Positions 63,912 to 64,000 of a stretch of DNA of 64,000 nt are shown here, piece after piece. The stretch comes from Capitella teleta. Lineage: Eukaryota; Annelida; Polychaeta; Capitellidae. The notes under the pieces are model-generated. The model made no database searches. It was given only the letters and a program-made list of their open reading frames with translations, and was not told the DNA's origin. Each line of letters starts with the position of its first letter. Position 1 is the stretch's first letter. The position numbers and the translations under genes were made by a program. Where the stretch lies: positions 132,127 through 196,126 of the forward strand of contig KB300677.1 in the NCBI GenBank assembly GCA_000328365.1, given 5' to 3'.

Positions 63912-64000
63912 GCCTCATTACCGAATGCATAAAAGCGCATTTTACTCCAGGGTGGGGACACAAACCTCCGCATATATACCTCACATGTCGACCGACACCC

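Noticed and set aside
63720-63932. N/Q-repeat protein
   Set aside because: The repeat is a 9-bp satellite; nothing else supports coding.

Overview
This is AT-rich nuclear DNA from an animal, probably a marine invertebrate. The genes are split by GT-AG introns. They include metazoan families (a claudin-like four-pass protein, a lipid phosphate phosphatase, dynactin subunit 6, a V-ATPase proteolipid, a two-EH-domain endocytic protein), a tRNA-derived SINE, TIR elements with 2-bp target sites, a LINE reverse-transcriptase relic, and one assembly gap (Ns 37287-37957). Many introns are very short, about 46-67 nt. I cannot name the phylum from the sequence alone.

Layout. About 1-10.9 kb (minus): a gene with at least 12 coding exons for an EPS15/intersectin-like protein with two EH domains and a coiled coil; its 3' end was not resolved. 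A nested pair of TIR elements (8.0-9.8 kb) lies in its first coding intron. 13.7-14.4 kb: first of four copies of a ~700-bp MITE. 16.3-18.8 kb (plus): complete V-ATPase subunit c'' gene. 19.5-21.7 kb (plus): complete PAP2-type lipid phosphate phosphatase. 21.9-29.4 kb: repeats (45-bp foldback, SINE, MITE with a SINE inserted in it, 26-bp minisatellite, LINE fragment, another MITE). 29.9-37.0 kb (plus): a three-exon gene for a secreted, cysteine-rich, probably furin-processed precursor, the most novel item here. 37.3-38.3 kb: gap and an LTR-retroelement fossil. 43.0-44.1 kb (minus): two-exon gene for an unrecognised secreted protein. 48.0 kb (minus): tRNA-Lys(TTT) with a 20-nt intron. 49.8-51.0 kb (plus): claudin-like gene. 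51.2-51.9 kb: fourth MITE. 54.0-55.8 kb (plus): complete dynactin subunit 6 gene. 56-64 kb: mostly non-coding, with short tandem repeats and weak candidate exons.

The genes do not form a pathway. The EH protein, V-ATPase c'' and dynactin p27 all serve membrane traffic, but they belong to separate transcription units and their proximity is probably chance. Two window-wide patterns stand out. The 12-mer AATCATAACGCA (reverse TGCGTTATGATT) recurs in spaced clusters at 5.3, 21.9, 38.5-38.8, 49.1-49.3, 53.9 and 56.3 kb, and also occurs once inside a SINE. The gene models with very short introns include at least two introns (54 and 57 nt) that are multiples of three with no stop. Exon models were built by hand from splice signals, phase agreement and remembered family sequences; no transcripts or searches were available.
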